DNA of 64,000 bases. Source: Bin5 sp965221145. Its GTDB lineage: Bacteria > Chloroflexota > Anaerolineae > Caldilineales > Caldilineaceae. Below the pieces are notes generated by a model, which saw nothing but the letters and a program-made list of their open reading frames with translations, was not told the origin of the DNA and did no database searches. Made by a program: the position numbers and the translations under genes. Location of the stretch: the NCBI GenBank assembly GCA_965221145.1, contig OZ244877.1, positions 5,332,001 to 5,396,000 on the forward strand, in the 5' to 3' direction. This document shows, in pieces, positions 33,625 to 43,613 of the stretch. Each line of letters begins with the position of its first letter. Within the stretch, counting starts at the first letter, position 1.

Positions 33625-34005
33625 ATGACTCCGCACGAGCGACCGGAGCAGTTCGACGAATTGGTGCTCAGAGCAATTGAAGATCTGCCCGATGCGTTCC
33701 TTGACTGCCTGGAGAATGTCGCCATCGTCGTCGAGGAATGGCCTGATCGCGCCACGCTCCAGTCCGTGGGCGTGCGCCGGCGGGCCAACCTCCTGGGGCT
33801 GTACCATGGCATCCCGCAGACGGAGCGCACACACGGCTACAACCTGGTCATGCCGGACAAGATCAGCATCTACCGCCGCCCGATCCTGATGCGTTGCCGG
33901 ACCGAGCCGGAAATCCGCGACCTCGTACAACGGGTCGTCCGTCACGAAATCGCGCATCACTTCGGCATTGACGACGATCGCCTCACCGAAATCGGCGCAT
34001 ACTGA
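33625..34005 (+). CDS. Minimal zincin-like metallopeptidase
   Basis: A 126-residue protein of the DUF1025-type zincin family. The zinc motif HEIAHHFGIDDDRL (HExxH followed by Asp) lies near the C-terminus. The N-terminal part has FLDCLENVAIVVEEWP. The ATG at 33625 is chosen; it begins 17 bp after the lipoprotein stop. The physiological substrate is unknown for the family, which lacks the extended substrate cleft of larger peptidases. Confidence 0.85.
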   Translation: MTPHERPEQFDELVLRAIEDLPDAFLDCLENVAIVVEEWPDRATLQSVGVRRRANLLGLYHGIPQTERTHGYNLVMPDKISIYRRPILMRCRTEPEIRDLVQRVVRHEIAHHFGIDDDRLTEIGAY

Positions 34006-34523
34006 CGCGGGCGGCCGCTGCGGCTCCCGCATCGCATCCGCTTGCCGGAGGGAAAACCCGAAATTTCGAAATGCTTTGGCTGCCTCCGCCGATTGTGATA
34101 TGATGTCTTGCGCATATGGTGTTGCTTCTTTCTTCAACATCGTTCCTCAAAAACTGAAGACAGGCGGTCCTGCGCCCTCCGAGCGCCGCGCAAGCGGTGG
34201 TCACTAGCTAATGGCCACGATCCACAGGTGTAAAGGTTTCCCATGGTCGCTTCCCGCAGTTTCCGCTTCCGCCTTGAGTCATTTCCGTTCGATTTGGTCT
34301 TAGGTGCCTTCGCGTCCATCGCCGTTCCATCTTTTCCCCTATCAATTGTCCGCTCTGCCGGGCTGGTGGCCCAATCCTGCGCGACATGCTCTGGTCAATC
34401 CAGCTTGCTGCGCAGACCGCCAGCACCAAAATCGTCGCGCTCCCCATGTTGACCACCAAGTCATTTTTCCGGCACTACTTCATCAGAGGCATACTCCTGG
34501 GCGGCATCATAAGGTAGATACCG
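34006..34523. other. Long intergenic region upstream of the PD40 giant gene
   Basis: 518 bp. An extended -10 promoter sits at 34076-34104. The rest is a leader of about 410 nt without a convincing ORF; the short open frames on both strands lack ribosome-binding sites and family similarity. Confidence 0.5.
34076..34104 (+). promoter_or_regulatory. Extended -10 promoter upstream of the PD40 protein gene
   Basis: TTGGCT at 34076-34081 and TATGAT at 34099-34104 with 17-bp spacing and a TG one base upstream of the -10 box. The next start codon on this strand with a long ORF is at 34524. Confidence 0.55.
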
Positions 34524-37500
34524 GTGACATTTTCTAATCGAGTTCAGGTGAACGACAAAATAGATGAGAGGGAAGAGGCGAGAGGAGAGAGAAAACCTCG
34601 CTTCTCGCAGATGGTGACGCTGTTAGCCAGTCTGGCGCTGGCAACAATGATGGTAGCTTTCGCCTCTGCCACTACGTTGGCGCAGGAGAGCACGGACGAG
34701 ACCGGCGCTGCCGAAGCGGACATGACCCGTCTCACCGACAACCCCGAAGTCGACAGAACGCCCACCTGGTCCCCGGATGGCAGTCGCATCGCGTTTCATT
34801 CCAAACGTGATGCGAACAATGATGTCTACGTGATGAACGCCGACGGGTCGAACATCATTCGTCTCACTGATGATCCTGCCTGGGACGGGGCTCCCGCCTG
34901 GTCCCCGGCTGGCAAACAGATCGCATTTCACTCGAGTCGCGACGAGAACTCTGAAGTCTACGTGATCAACGCAGACGGCACTGGCCTCACGCGCCTGACC
35001 GACCATCCTTGGGCCGATGTGTACCCCGCCTGGTCGCCGGACGGTAACCGGATCGCGTTTGTCTCCGAGCGGGACGGGAACCTTGAAATCTATGTGATGA
35101 ACGCCGACGGCTCGGGCGTCACCCGCGTCACCGACAGCCCCACAGTGGATCTGTTCCCGGCCTGGTCCCCGGACGGCAGCCGCATCGCATTTGTCTCCGA
35201 ACGGGACGGCAACCTTGAAATCTATGTAATGAACGCCGATGGCTCAGGCGTCACCCGTCTCACCGGCAATCCTGCACGCGATCTGTTCCCGGCTTGGTCG
35301 CCGGACGGCAGCCAGATCGCGTTTGCCTCTGAACGCGATGGGTACTTTGGCCTGTTCGCAATAAACGCTGACGGCTCTAGCCTCACCCGTCTCACCGATC
35401 ATCCCGCTGGGGACGCGGAACCATCCTGGTCTGCAGACGGCAGCCAGATCGCGTTTGCCTCTAACCGCGACGGAAACAATGAAATTTACGTGAAGAACGT
35501 CGAGAGTTTTCTTTGGTTGCCGCTGTCCCCAGATGTCCTGGCGCCTGACCCCAACCAAACCGTCACCCGCCTCACCGACAATCCCGCACATGACGCGGTG
35601 CCCGCCTGGTCGCCACAGGGCGACAGGATAGCCTTCGTCTCCGATCGTGACGGGAATGGTGACATCTTCCTGATGAACGCCGATGGTACTGACGTCATCC
35701 GTCTTACCGACAACCCCGCTACCGAAGCAGGGCCTGCCTGGTCGCCGGATGGGAGCCGGCTGGCGTTTGTCTCCGATCGCGTTGGAAACCCTGAAGTGTA
35801 CGTGATGAACGCCGATGGTTCGGATGCCACCCGGCTCACCGACAATTCTGATTGGGATGTCGCGCCGAAATGGTCGCCGGACGGCAGCCAGTTGGTGTTT
35901 GTCTCTGACCGTGAAGGGGACCAAGACATCTATGTGATGAATATTGACGGTTCGGGCGTTACGCGCCTGACTGACGATCCCGCCACAGATTGGGCCCCTT
36001 ACTGGTCGTCAGATGGCAGCCGAATCGCGTTCGTCTCTGATCGGGATGGGAATCAGGAGATCTACGTGATGAATGCGGACGGGTCGGGTGTCGAACGTCT
36101 GACAAACGATTCGGCCAGCGATTGGCCGCCGGTCTGGTCGCCGGACGGCAGCCGGTTCGCCTTTCTCTCTGACCGCGACGGCAACCTGGATATCTACGTG
36201 ATGGACGCCGACGGGTCGGGCGTCATCCGGGTCACGGACAATCCCGCTATTGAGATGGACCCTACCTGGTCACCGGACAGCAGCCGCATCGCGTTTGCCT
36301 CGAACCGTGACGGGAACTTCGAGATACACGTGCTCGACGTAGAGGCGATAATTTCTGCGTTCTTGGCCGCTGCATCCGAGCGCATCGCATTCGTCTCCGA
36401 ACGCGGCGGAAACATTGATATCTACGTGATGAACGCCGACGGTTCCGGCGTCACCCGTCTTACCGACCATCCCGCTCCGGACGCGCATCCCTCCTGGTCG
36501 CCCGAAAGGGATCGAATCGTCTTTGTTTCTTATCGCGAAGGCAATGTTGACCTGTACCTGATGAATGCAGGCGGATCAAACGTCAGTCGCCTTACCGACG
36601 ATGCCGCTAGAGATGAATACCCGTCGTGGTCGCCGGATGGCACGCGCATCGCGTTCAATTCAGATCGCGGCGAGAACAAAGACATCTATGTTATGAACGT
36701 GGACGGCTCAGACGTTACCCGTCTCACATACGATTCCGCAGACGATTGGTTCCCCGTCTGGTCGCCGGACGGAAGTCAGATCGCCTTTTCCTCCAGACGT
36801 GACGGGTACGCCGGGATCTACGTGATAAACTCAGACGGTTCTGGTGTCACCCGCCTGACCGACCACCCCGCAGGGAGTTGGGAACCCGCCTGGTCTCCGG
36901 ACGGCACTCAGCTCGCTTTCAATTCTGAGCGTGACGGCAACCATGAGATCTACGTGATGAATGCCGACGGCTCCGGCGTCACCCGCCTTACCGATAATCC
37001 CGCAGACGACTTTGTACCCACGTGGTCCCGGGATGGCAGCCGCATCGCTTTCCACTCTGAACGCGACGGAAACGCTGAGATTTATGTGATGAACGCCGAT
37101 GGATCGGAAGTCACCCGCCTCACCGACCATCCTGATGAAGATGTGTTCCCCTCCTGGTCGCCCGTCGGCGGCCTGATAGCGCCAGAAGATGAACATGATG
37201 CCAACGGCAACGCAGACCAGACCAGTGCCTACGGTCCGGGCGTCACCCGTCTCACAGACCATCCAGAAGATGACTGGTTGCCCTCCTGGTTACAGAACGG
37301 CGGTCAGATCCTGTTCCAATCGATTGATGAAGGAAAGCCCCAGATCTTCCTGGTGAACGCCGACGGCTCGGGCCGCACGCTTCTCACTGACCATCCCTCT
37401 TGGAACTTTCGCCCCGTTTTGTCGCCGGACGGCAGCCTGATCGCGTTTATCTCTGACCGTGAAGGGGACAATCAATTGTACGTGATTGGTCCTGATGGAT

Positions 37501-40500
37501 CTGGCCTTACTCGTGTTACTGACGACCCTGAACTGACTGAAGATATGGCTTGGTCGCCAGATAGCACTCGGATTGCGTATGTCTCCGAACGTTATGGAGA
37601 CTCTGAGATTCACCTCGTAAACGCGGATGGGACGGGCCTTGTCCGTCTCACTAACAGTCTCTCGCAGGATGGACGCCCCACCTGGTCGCCGGAAGGCAGC
37701 CGCATTGCGTTTGTCTCTGACCGTGACCGGAACTATGAAATCTACGCAATCAATGCCGATGGAACGGGCTTGGCTCGTCTCACGTACAATTCTGCAGCGG
37801 AGGTACGTCCCACCTGGTCGCCGGACGGCAGCCGCATTGCGTATGCCGTCGTACTTGACAATGGGGAAGCTGCCATACACGTGATGAACCCCGACGGCTC
37901 CGGGGCCACGCGACTTATTGATCATATTTCAGATACTCTTTCCTTTGCCTGGTCGCCGGATGGCAGTCAAATCGCTTATGAATCTATAGGTATTCTTGGT
38001 AGTCGAGAGATCATCGTGACAAAGGGCGATGGATCGAGCGTTACCCGCTTGACTAGAATCTCGGCTTGGAGTCCATCCTGGTCGCCGGACGGGAACCGAC
38101 TGGCATTTGTTTCTGACTTTGAAGGCAACAACGACATATACGTTGTCAACGCCGACAGCCTGAAAGCTTCACACCTGACCGCCGGGTCCACAGTTGTAGC
38201 ATCCGAACGAATCGCCTTTTTCTCTGACCGTGATGGCAACTACGAGATTTACCTGATGAATGGCGACGGGTCGGACGTTACCCGTCTTACGAACAACTCT
38301 GTCGGCGACTGGTTCCCCACTTGGTCTCCTGATGGCCGTCGCATCGCGTTCTATTCTGAAAGGGATGGGAACCTTGAGATTTACGTGATGAATTCCGACG
38401 GCTCAGACCTCACCCGCCTCACCGACCATCCGGCACAAGATGCGTATTCTTCCTGGTCGCCGGACGGTAGTCGGCTGGCCTTCGTCTCTACTCGCGACGG
38501 CAATAATGAGATCTACCTGATGAACGCCGACGGCACCGGCGTCATCCGACTTACTGACAGTCCCGAATGGGATGGGTACCCTTCCTGGTCCCCGGACGGC
38601 AGCCGGATCCTCTTCGACTCTGAACGCGACGGCAATAATGAGATCTACCTGATGAACGCCGACGGCACCGGCGTAACCCGCCTCACCGACCATCCCGAAT
38701 GGGACGGAGGGCCTTCCTGGTCACCGGACGGCAGTCGGATCATCTTTGAGTCCAGGCGTGATGGAAACCAAGAGATTTACGTGATGAACCCTGACGGGTC
38801 GGGCGTCACTCGGCTAACGGACACTCCAACTCCTGAACAGTACCTTTCCTGGTCTACGGATGGCAGTCGCATCGGATTTGTCGCAACGTGGGACGGGAAC
38901 ACTGACATCTACGTGATGAACGCAGACGGCATGGGCGTCACCCGCCTCACCGACCATCCCGCGGTCAATGTGGCGCCCGTCTGGTCTCCAGCCGGCGCCC
39001 AATTGGAGCGTGAAGAGGAGTCAGCCGTCATCCGCCTCACCGACGACCCCGCGCGCGAATGGGCGCCCGCCTGGTCGCCCCATGGCAGCCGCATCCTGTT
39101 CATGTCCAGCGTCGAAGGCGATCTCGGAATCTGGGCTGTCAACGCGGACGGCTCAGGCCGCATGCGCCTCACCGGCCATCCCTCGATGGAGTGGGGCCCT
39201 GTCTGGTCCCCGGACGGCAGCCGGATTGCATTTCACTCTGACCGTGATGGGCCAGGGCAGCTTTACGTGATGGGCGCCGACGGCTCAGACGTTACTCGTC
39301 TCACCGACGATCCTGAATTGGCTGGCGACCCGGTCTGGTCGCCCGACGGCAGCCGCATCGCGTATGCGTCACTGCGCGACGATAATCTCGAAATCTACGT
39401 GGTTAACGCCGACGGTTCGGGCATTGCTCGTCTCACCAGGAACGCCCATAACGACTCGCTCCCGACCTGGTCGCCCGACGGCAGCCGCATCGCTTATCTC
39501 TTTTCTCATCTGATCACAGGCTTATCGGCAATTTACGTTATGAATGCCGACGGAACGGGCGTCGCGCGCCTCACGCCCTTCGTCGACAGTGCAGAAGCGT
39601 ATGACTTCCCCCACTGGTTACCGGACGGCAGTCACATCTCGTATTCTGTCCGACATCTTGACAACCGGGTCGATTTCTACGTGATGGGCGCTGACGGCTC
39701 AGGCCAGACGCTTCTGTTCAGCGAGCCTGCACCGGTTGAGAGCTATTCATGGTCGCCGGACGGGAGCAAGTTCGCGTTTGAGGCCTCGCGCGATGGCAAA
39801 GGTGAAATCTATGTCGTGAATGCTGACGGCTCCGGCATGGTTCGTCTCACCAACAATCCTGCCAACGACGGGCGGCCATCCTGGTCGCCGGACGGAACGC
39901 AGATCGCGTTTCATTCTGACCGCGCAGGCGACTCCGATATATATATCCTCGACGTCGACAGCCCGGAACGCCTGCCTTCCACAGCAGACCCAATCGCGTC
40001 TGCTATGGCTCGTAACGGAGGCGCCGGTAGTGGAGTGGGCCGCATCGAGACCGAGGGCAGCGTTACTCGCCTGACGGACGTCGAGGAAGGGGCCTTGGCC
40101 CCCAGGTGGTCCCCGGACGGCGAACGGATCGTCTTTGCCGCGTACCTGGATGGGAACTTGGAAATCTATGTGATGAACGCTGACGGCGCCGCAATCACCC
40201 GTTTGACGGATAACCCGGCAGGGGACTCGCTCCCCTCCTGGTCGCCCGATGGTCAACGGATCGCCTTTACCTCTAAGCGAGACGGAAACCTTGACATCTA
40301 TCTGATGGACTCCGATGGAACAAACGTCTCCCGGCTTACCGAAAATCCGGACACCGATTCAATGCCAAACTGGTCTCCCGATGGTAGAAAAATTGCGTTC
40401 TTAGCCCGATACGATGAAAAGTTTGATGTATACGTGATGAATACGGACGCGTCTGAACTCACTAGGCTTACCTCCCATCCATCAGATGATCAGTTTCCGA

Positions 40501-41687
40501 TCTGGTCTCCCGACGGCAGTCGAATCGCCTTTGTCTCCGGTCGTGAGGGTAATGATGAAATCTATGGCATGAACTTTGACGGGACCGAGGTCACTCGCAT
40601 TACGAATCACTCGGCGGAGGATAGAAACCCTTCATGGTCGCCGGACGGCAGCCGGATTGCCTTCGATTCCAACCGTCATGGGAACGACGATCTCTTCCTG
40701 ATCAACGCGGACGGAACCGGTCTCATGCAGCTGACCGACGATTCCGCAGACGATTTACACCCGACGTGGTCGGCGGACGGGACCCGGATTGCTTTCTATT
40801 CGGACCGAAATGGTGTTTATAACATCTACCTGATTGACGCGGACGCGGCGGTTCCTGTTGAGGGAATCGAACCGCCCGTTGCATCGGAGCGCATTGTCTT
40901 CGCCTCAGACCGGGACGGAGACTTCGAGGTTTACGTGATGAACGCCGACGGCTCTGGCCTTACGCGGCTGACCGATGACCCGGCAGATGATTTGTATCCG
41001 GCGTGGTCACCGGAGGGCAGCCGCATTGTGTTCGCTTCGGTCGGCGACCGGACCGCCCAGCTATACATGATGAATGTCGACGGGACGGGTCTTAAGCAAC
41101 TGACCGCCGACCCGCGAGCAGCCTTCTTTCCAGCGTGGTCACCGGACGGTGAGAAGATCGTTTACACTTCTTGGCGCGTGGGCAATCCTGAAATCTATGT
41201 GATGAATGCCGACGGTTCCAAGATCAAGCGTTTGACGAAGGAATCGGCCACGGACTGGTATCCTTCCTGGTCGCCCGATGGCGAGCAAATCACATTCGAA
41301 TCCGAGCGCGACGGGAACTTTGAAATCTACATGATGAACGCCGACGGAACGGGCGTTACCCGGTTGACCGACCACCCATCCAAGGATACGTCGCCCTCCT
41401 GGTCCCCAGACGGCAGCCGGATTGTCTTCGCCTCTGATCGTGAGGGAAGGCAGGACATATACATTATGAACAGCGACGGGTCAGGCGTTGAACGGCTGAC
41501 TGACTCGTCTGCCGACGACTGGTACCCCTCCTGGTCACCCGACGGCAGCCGGATTGTTTTCGTGTCCAACCGACTCGGGTTTGAGGAAATTTACGTGATG
41601 AACGCTGACGGCTCGGGCGATACCCGCCTGACGAACGATCCCAGCGCCAAGTTTGCGCCAATGTGGATCGACACATCCGTGGAGTGA
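34524..41687 (+). CDS. Giant secreted TolB/PD40 beta-propeller protein
   Basis: A 2387-residue exported protein starting at a GTG, with a signal-peptide-like segment at residues 30-53 (MVTLLASLALATMMVAFASA). Almost all the rest is about 49 PD40 repeats of roughly 43 residues: TRLTD.P..D..P.WSPDGSRIAFVSDRDGN.EIYVMNADGSGV. Blades are grouped by breaks: longer linkers after blades 6, 12, 25, 38 and 44, and three half-blades that begin SERIAF or SERIVF (near 36377, 38201 and 40884). This pattern fits about eight propellers of six or seven blades in a row, closed by the half-blades. There is no catalytic domain. It may be a cell-surface binding platform. Residues 14-29 derive from a purine-rich repeat (see 34563-34612). 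Confidence 0.92.
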   Translation: MTFSNRVQVNDKIDEREEARGERKPRFSQMVTLLASLALATMMVAFASATTLAQESTDETGAAEADMTRLTDNPEVDRTPTWSPDGSRIAFHSKRDANNDVYVMNADGSNIIRLTDDPAWDGAPAWSPAGKQIAFHSSRDENSEVYVINADGTGLTRLTDHPWADVYPAWSPDGNRIAFVSERDGNLEIYVMNADGSGVTRVTDSPTVDLFPAWSPDGSRIAFVSERDGNLEIYVMNADGSGVTRLTGNPARDLFPAWSPDGSQIAFASERDGYFGLFAINADGSSLTRLTDHPAGDAEPSWSADGSQIAFASNRDGNNEIYVKNVESFLWLPLSPDVLAPDPNQTVTRLTDNPAHDAVPAWSPQGDRIAFVSDRDGNGDIFLMNADGTDVIRLTDNPATEAGPAWSPDGSRLAFVSDRVGNPEVYVMNADGSDATRLTDNSDWDVAPKWSPDGSQLVFVSDREGDQDIYVMNIDGSGVTRLTDDPATDWAPYWSSDGSRIAFVSDRDGNQEIYVMNADGSGVERLTNDSASDWPPVWSPDGSRFAFLSDRDGNLDIYVMDADGSGVIRVTDNPAIEMDPTWSPDSSRIAFASNRDGNFEIHVLDVEAIISAFLAAASERIAFVSERGGNIDIYVMNADGSGVTRLTDHPAPDAHPSWSPERDRIVFVSYREGNVDLYLMNAGGSNVSRLTDDAARDEYPSWSPDGTRIAFNSDRGENKDIYVMNVDGSDVTRLTYDSADDWFPVWSPDGSQIAFSSRRDGYAGIYVINSDGSGVTRLTDHPAGSWEPAWSPDGTQLAFNSERDGNHEIYVMNADGSGVTRLTDNPADDFVPTWSRDGSRIAFHSERDGNAEIYVMNADGSEVTRLTDHPDEDVFPSWSPVGGLIAPEDEHDANGNADQTSAYGPGVTRLTDHPEDDWLPSWLQNGGQILFQSIDEGKPQIFLVNADGSGRTLLTDHPSWNFRPVLSPDGSLIAFISDREGDNQLYVIGPDGSGLTRVTDDPELTEDMAWSPDSTRIAYVSERYGDSEIHLVNADGTGLVRLTNSLSQDGRPTWSPEGSRIAFVSDRDRNYEIYAINADGTGLARLTYNSAAEVRPTWSPDGSRIAYAVVLDNGEAAIHVMNPDGSGATRLIDHISDTLSFAWSPDGSQIAYESIGILGSREIIVTKGDGSSVTRLTRISAWSPSWSPDGNRLAFVSDFEGNNDIYVVNADSLKASHLTAGSTVVASERIAFFSDRDGNYEIYLMNGDGSDVTRLTNNSVGDWFPTWSPDGRRIAFYSERDGNLEIYVMNSDGSDLTRLTDHPAQDAYSSWSPDGSRLAFVSTRDGNNEIYLMNADGTGVIRLTDSPEWDGYPSWSPDGSRILFDSERDGNNEIYLMNADGTGVTRLTDHPEWDGGPSWSPDGSRIIFESRRDGNQEIYVMNPDGSGVTRLTDTPTPEQYLSWSTDGSRIGFVATWDGNTDIYVMNADGMGVTRLTDHPAVNVAPVWSPAGAQLEREEESAVIRLTDDPAREWAPAWSPHGSRILFMSSVEGDLGIWAVNADGSGRMRLTGHPSMEWGPVWSPDGSRIAFHSDRDGPGQLYVMGADGSDVTRLTDDPELAGDPVWSPDGSRIAYASLRDDNLEIYVVNADGSGIARLTRNAHNDSLPTWSPDGSRIAYLFSHLITGLSAIYVMNADGTGVARLTPFVDSAEAYDFPHWLPDGSHISYSVRHLDNRVDFYVMGADGSGQTLLFSEPAPVESYSWSPDGSKFAFEASRDGKGEIYVVNADGSGMVRLTNNPANDGRPSWSPDGTQIAFHSDRAGDSDIYILDVDSPERLPSTADPIASAMARNGGAGSGVGRIETEGSVTRLTDVEEGALAPRWSPDGERIVFAAYLDGNLEIYVMNADGAAITRLTDNPAGDSLPSWSPDGQRIAFTSKRDGNLDIYLMDSDGTNVSRLTENPDTDSMPNWSPDGRKIAFLARYDEKFDVYVMNTDASELTRLTSHPSDDQFPIWSPDGSRIAFVSGREGNDEIYGMNFDGTEVTRITNHSAEDRNPSWSPDGSRIAFDSNRHGNDDLFLINADGTGLMQLTDDSADDLHPTWSADGTRIAFYSDRNGVYNIYLIDADAAVPVEGIEPPVASERIVFASDRDGDFEVYVMNADGSGLTRLTDDPADDLYPAWSPEGSRIVFASVGDRTAQLYMMNVDGTGLKQLTADPRAAFFPAWSPDGEKIVYTSWRVGNPEIYVMNADGSKIKRLTKESATDWYPSWSPDGEQITFESERDGNFEIYMMNADGTGVTRLTDHPSKDTSPSWSPDGSRIVFASDREGRQDIYIMNSDGSGVERLTDSSADDWYPSWSPDGSRIVFVSNRLGFEEIYVMNADGSGDTRLTNDPSAKFAPMWIDTSVE
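34563..34612 (+). repeat. Purine-rich short repeat inside the PD40 gene
   Basis: AGATGAGAGGGAAGAGGCGA followed by a GAGGAGAGAGA tract and CCTCGCTTCTCGC. The right side partly complements the left. The same layout recurs at 32428-32480, 57368-57402 and 57655-57742. Here it is translated as a charged segment (DEREEARGERKPRFS) preceding the signal peptide. Confidence 0.45.
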
Positions 41688-41789
41688 AACGCGTTCGGGG
41701 CCTCTTGTGTATCAGCGATTGGCTGTACGGCTTCCGCTGACTGCGGTTACGATGAGATTGAGAAGTTGGAACTACGGGAGCGTTACTCA

Positions 41790-42626
41790 GTGAAATTCTA
41801 TCGCCTGCTGTCCATTTTACTTATCGCGCTCGCGCTGTTGACCGCCTGCACCCGCCCGGACCTGCCCGGCGCGCCCAAACTGCCCGCGCCACCCGACCCC
41901 CGTTCTCTGCCCGGCGTCCAGGATCTGCTGGACAAGTTGCCCGGCTTTGACCTGGATCAGTTGCGGGAACTGGGACTGCCGGACTTGAGCGGTATCGCCG
42001 ACCTGCCCCAGCTTGGCGACCTCCCCGGCTTGGCCGTGGGCGAAAATGCGATTGCCTTCGCCGGGCCGACCAAGATGCGCATTGACATCGGCGAGACTAT
42101 CCGCGGCACCGATATTCAGCTGGGCGGCATCGTTGACGGGCGCGCCGAATTTCTCTTCGCCGGCCTGCGCGCAGAGCGGATCGCCGGCGACTCGCTGGAC
42201 TTCGATGGCGTCTGGCCCAACACCAGCGGCGTCGATTATTTGCTGCGTCTGCGGGTCTATCGTGTGGCGGATGGGTATGTCCGCGCGGCCGGTGTCCACC
42301 GTCTGGTGATTGAGGGCATCCAGCCCGTGCATCAGCCGACCTTGGCCGTGAACAAGGATTCCCTCAAGATCCCGTACACCGGCTCGGCCATTGTGGGCGA
42401 GAACCTGAAAGGAACGACGTTCGGTTTTGCCGGATTCGACGAGCAGGGCGCTGAAATCAGTGGTATTCCTGCCGGCGATTTCCCGTTTCGCAAGACCGGT
42501 GATAGTCTGCGTTGGCAGGGAATGCTGCGGCCGGACCTGCCCTGCGTCTTCAACTTGCGCATTGTTCGCTACGGCGAAGACTCGGTTCAGGTGGCCGGGC
42601 TCGTCACGCTACAGCTTCCCGAATGA
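41790..42626 (+). CDS. Lipoprotein of unknown function
   Basis: A 278-residue exported protein. The GTG at 41790 has GGGAG upstream and opens a signal peptide with the lipobox LLTAC. A Pro/Leu/Asp-rich stretch follows (residues about 20-75). Two similar beta domains then appear, each containing IxxGExIxGT.[IF]..GG/AGF... and ending in R-[VI]-Y/R...DSVQVAG or DGYVRAAG. The internal duplication suggests a binding protein. I do not recognise the family. Confidence 0.7.
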   Translation: MKFYRLLSILLIALALLTACTRPDLPGAPKLPAPPDPRSLPGVQDLLDKLPGFDLDQLRELGLPDLSGIADLPQLGDLPGLAVGENAIAFAGPTKMRIDIGETIRGTDIQLGGIVDGRAEFLFAGLRAERIAGDSLDFDGVWPNTSGVDYLLRLRVYRVADGYVRAAGVHRLVIEGIQPVHQPTLAVNKDSLKIPYTGSAIVGENLKGTTFGFAGFDEQGAEISGIPAGDFPFRKTGDSLRWQGMLRPDLPCVFNLRIVRYGEDSVQVAGLVTLQLPE

Positions 42627-42740
42627 GAACGGCATTGGCTCGTGCTCTGGGTGCGCAGGCGTCTCGCCCGCCCGTTGCTCGGATACGAATAAGGAGGGGG
42701 ATCGCAGGGGGCCGATGCGATCCCAGGGGAGAGGAGAACG

Positions 42741-43589
42741 ATGGTTGAGGCTGTGAGCAACCCTGGAACACTCAGTGTAATCCGCAGGTTCCGGCCGCAT
42801 GCCGACCTTCAGGGAATTCGCGCCGACTATTACAATCTGACCGATCTGCAAGGCGTGCCGCTGGCCGGGCTGCTTGTCTTGATGGACCGACGCGGACGGC
42901 CTGTGCGGGCCGAAATCCATATGCACAGCACCGCTGCCGACGCTCTGTACGAGATAGCCGTGCGTCAGGCCCGCCGCCTCATCACCGACCGCTACAACAG
43001 CGACCGACCAATCCGCCTTTACCCCCTGCGCGTAGAACTGGATAGCGATCCGCTTTCGGTTCAGCCTCAAGGGTCCAGCCGCCATGTAGTGTCGAGCGTT
43101 GCGCACCCTGGGAGCAAGGGGGCATCGAACGATCTCCTCCTGCTGGTGTTCGGCCTGCTCCTCGTTCTTTCTGCGCTCTTCGGTGGCTGGTTCCTGAACG
43201 AATGGTTGAGCGGTGACCTGACCGCCGGCGGAGCGTCAAGCACTGTGCGCGGGGGGTCTTCCCCAGCAGACGTTGGGGACGACGGCCTCATTGTCCAGAC
43301 AAACGGGCTGCCCCCCAGCCGCAACGCAATCCCGATGAAGGTGGGCGACCACATCCAGCTTCGGGCAGAGTACAAGATAACGTTGCGCACGCAAGCTGGG
43401 GCACAGTCCGGCGACATTGTCGCACACCTGCAAGACGCCAATCGTATGACGATTCTCAACGGCCCGATCTGGCTGCAAGGCAACAGCGATACGATCGTCT
43501 GGTGGTATGTGCGATTGGATGACGGAGCCGAAGGCTGGGTGCCGGCCAATACCAGTGAACTGACACTTCTGGAACCGCTTTCACAGTAA
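42741..43589 (+). CDS. Single-pass membrane protein with C-terminal SH3-like domain
   Basis: A 282-residue protein. The cytoplasmic N-terminal half (residues 1-125) is alpha/beta and unrecognised. One transmembrane helix lies near residues 133-158. The outer part ends in a bacterial SH3-type domain (VGDHIQLRAEYKITLRT..., GNSDTIVWWYVRLDDGAEGWVPAN). Such domains bind cell-wall peptides or serve as spacers. The sulfatase-fold gene starts 24 bp downstream, so the two may be cotranscribed. Confidence 0.68.
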   Translation: MVEAVSNPGTLSVIRRFRPHADLQGIRADYYNLTDLQGVPLAGLLVLMDRRGRPVRAEIHMHSTAADALYEIAVRQARRLITDRYNSDRPIRLYPLRVELDSDPLSVQPQGSSRHVVSSVAHPGSKGASNDLLLLVFGLLLVLSALFGGWFLNEWLSGDLTAGGASSTVRGGSSPADVGDDGLIVQTNGLPPSRNAIPMKVGDHIQLRAEYKITLRTQAGAQSGDIVAHLQDANRMTILNGPIWLQGNSDTIVWWYVRLDDGAEGWVPANTSELTLLEPLSQ

Positions 43590-43613
43590 GTTACAGGACA
43601 AAAGATCCGGCGG

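Noticed and set aside
34006..34523. Small genes in the leader of the PD40 gene (for example 33968-34207 and 34208-34459)
   Set aside because: No ribosome-binding sites, no recognisable domains, and overlapping frames on both strands.
34723..41670. CRISPR-like or satellite DNA repeats
   Set aside because: The repetition is at the protein level (43-residue PD40 blades) in one open frame, without identical short repeats and unique spacers.
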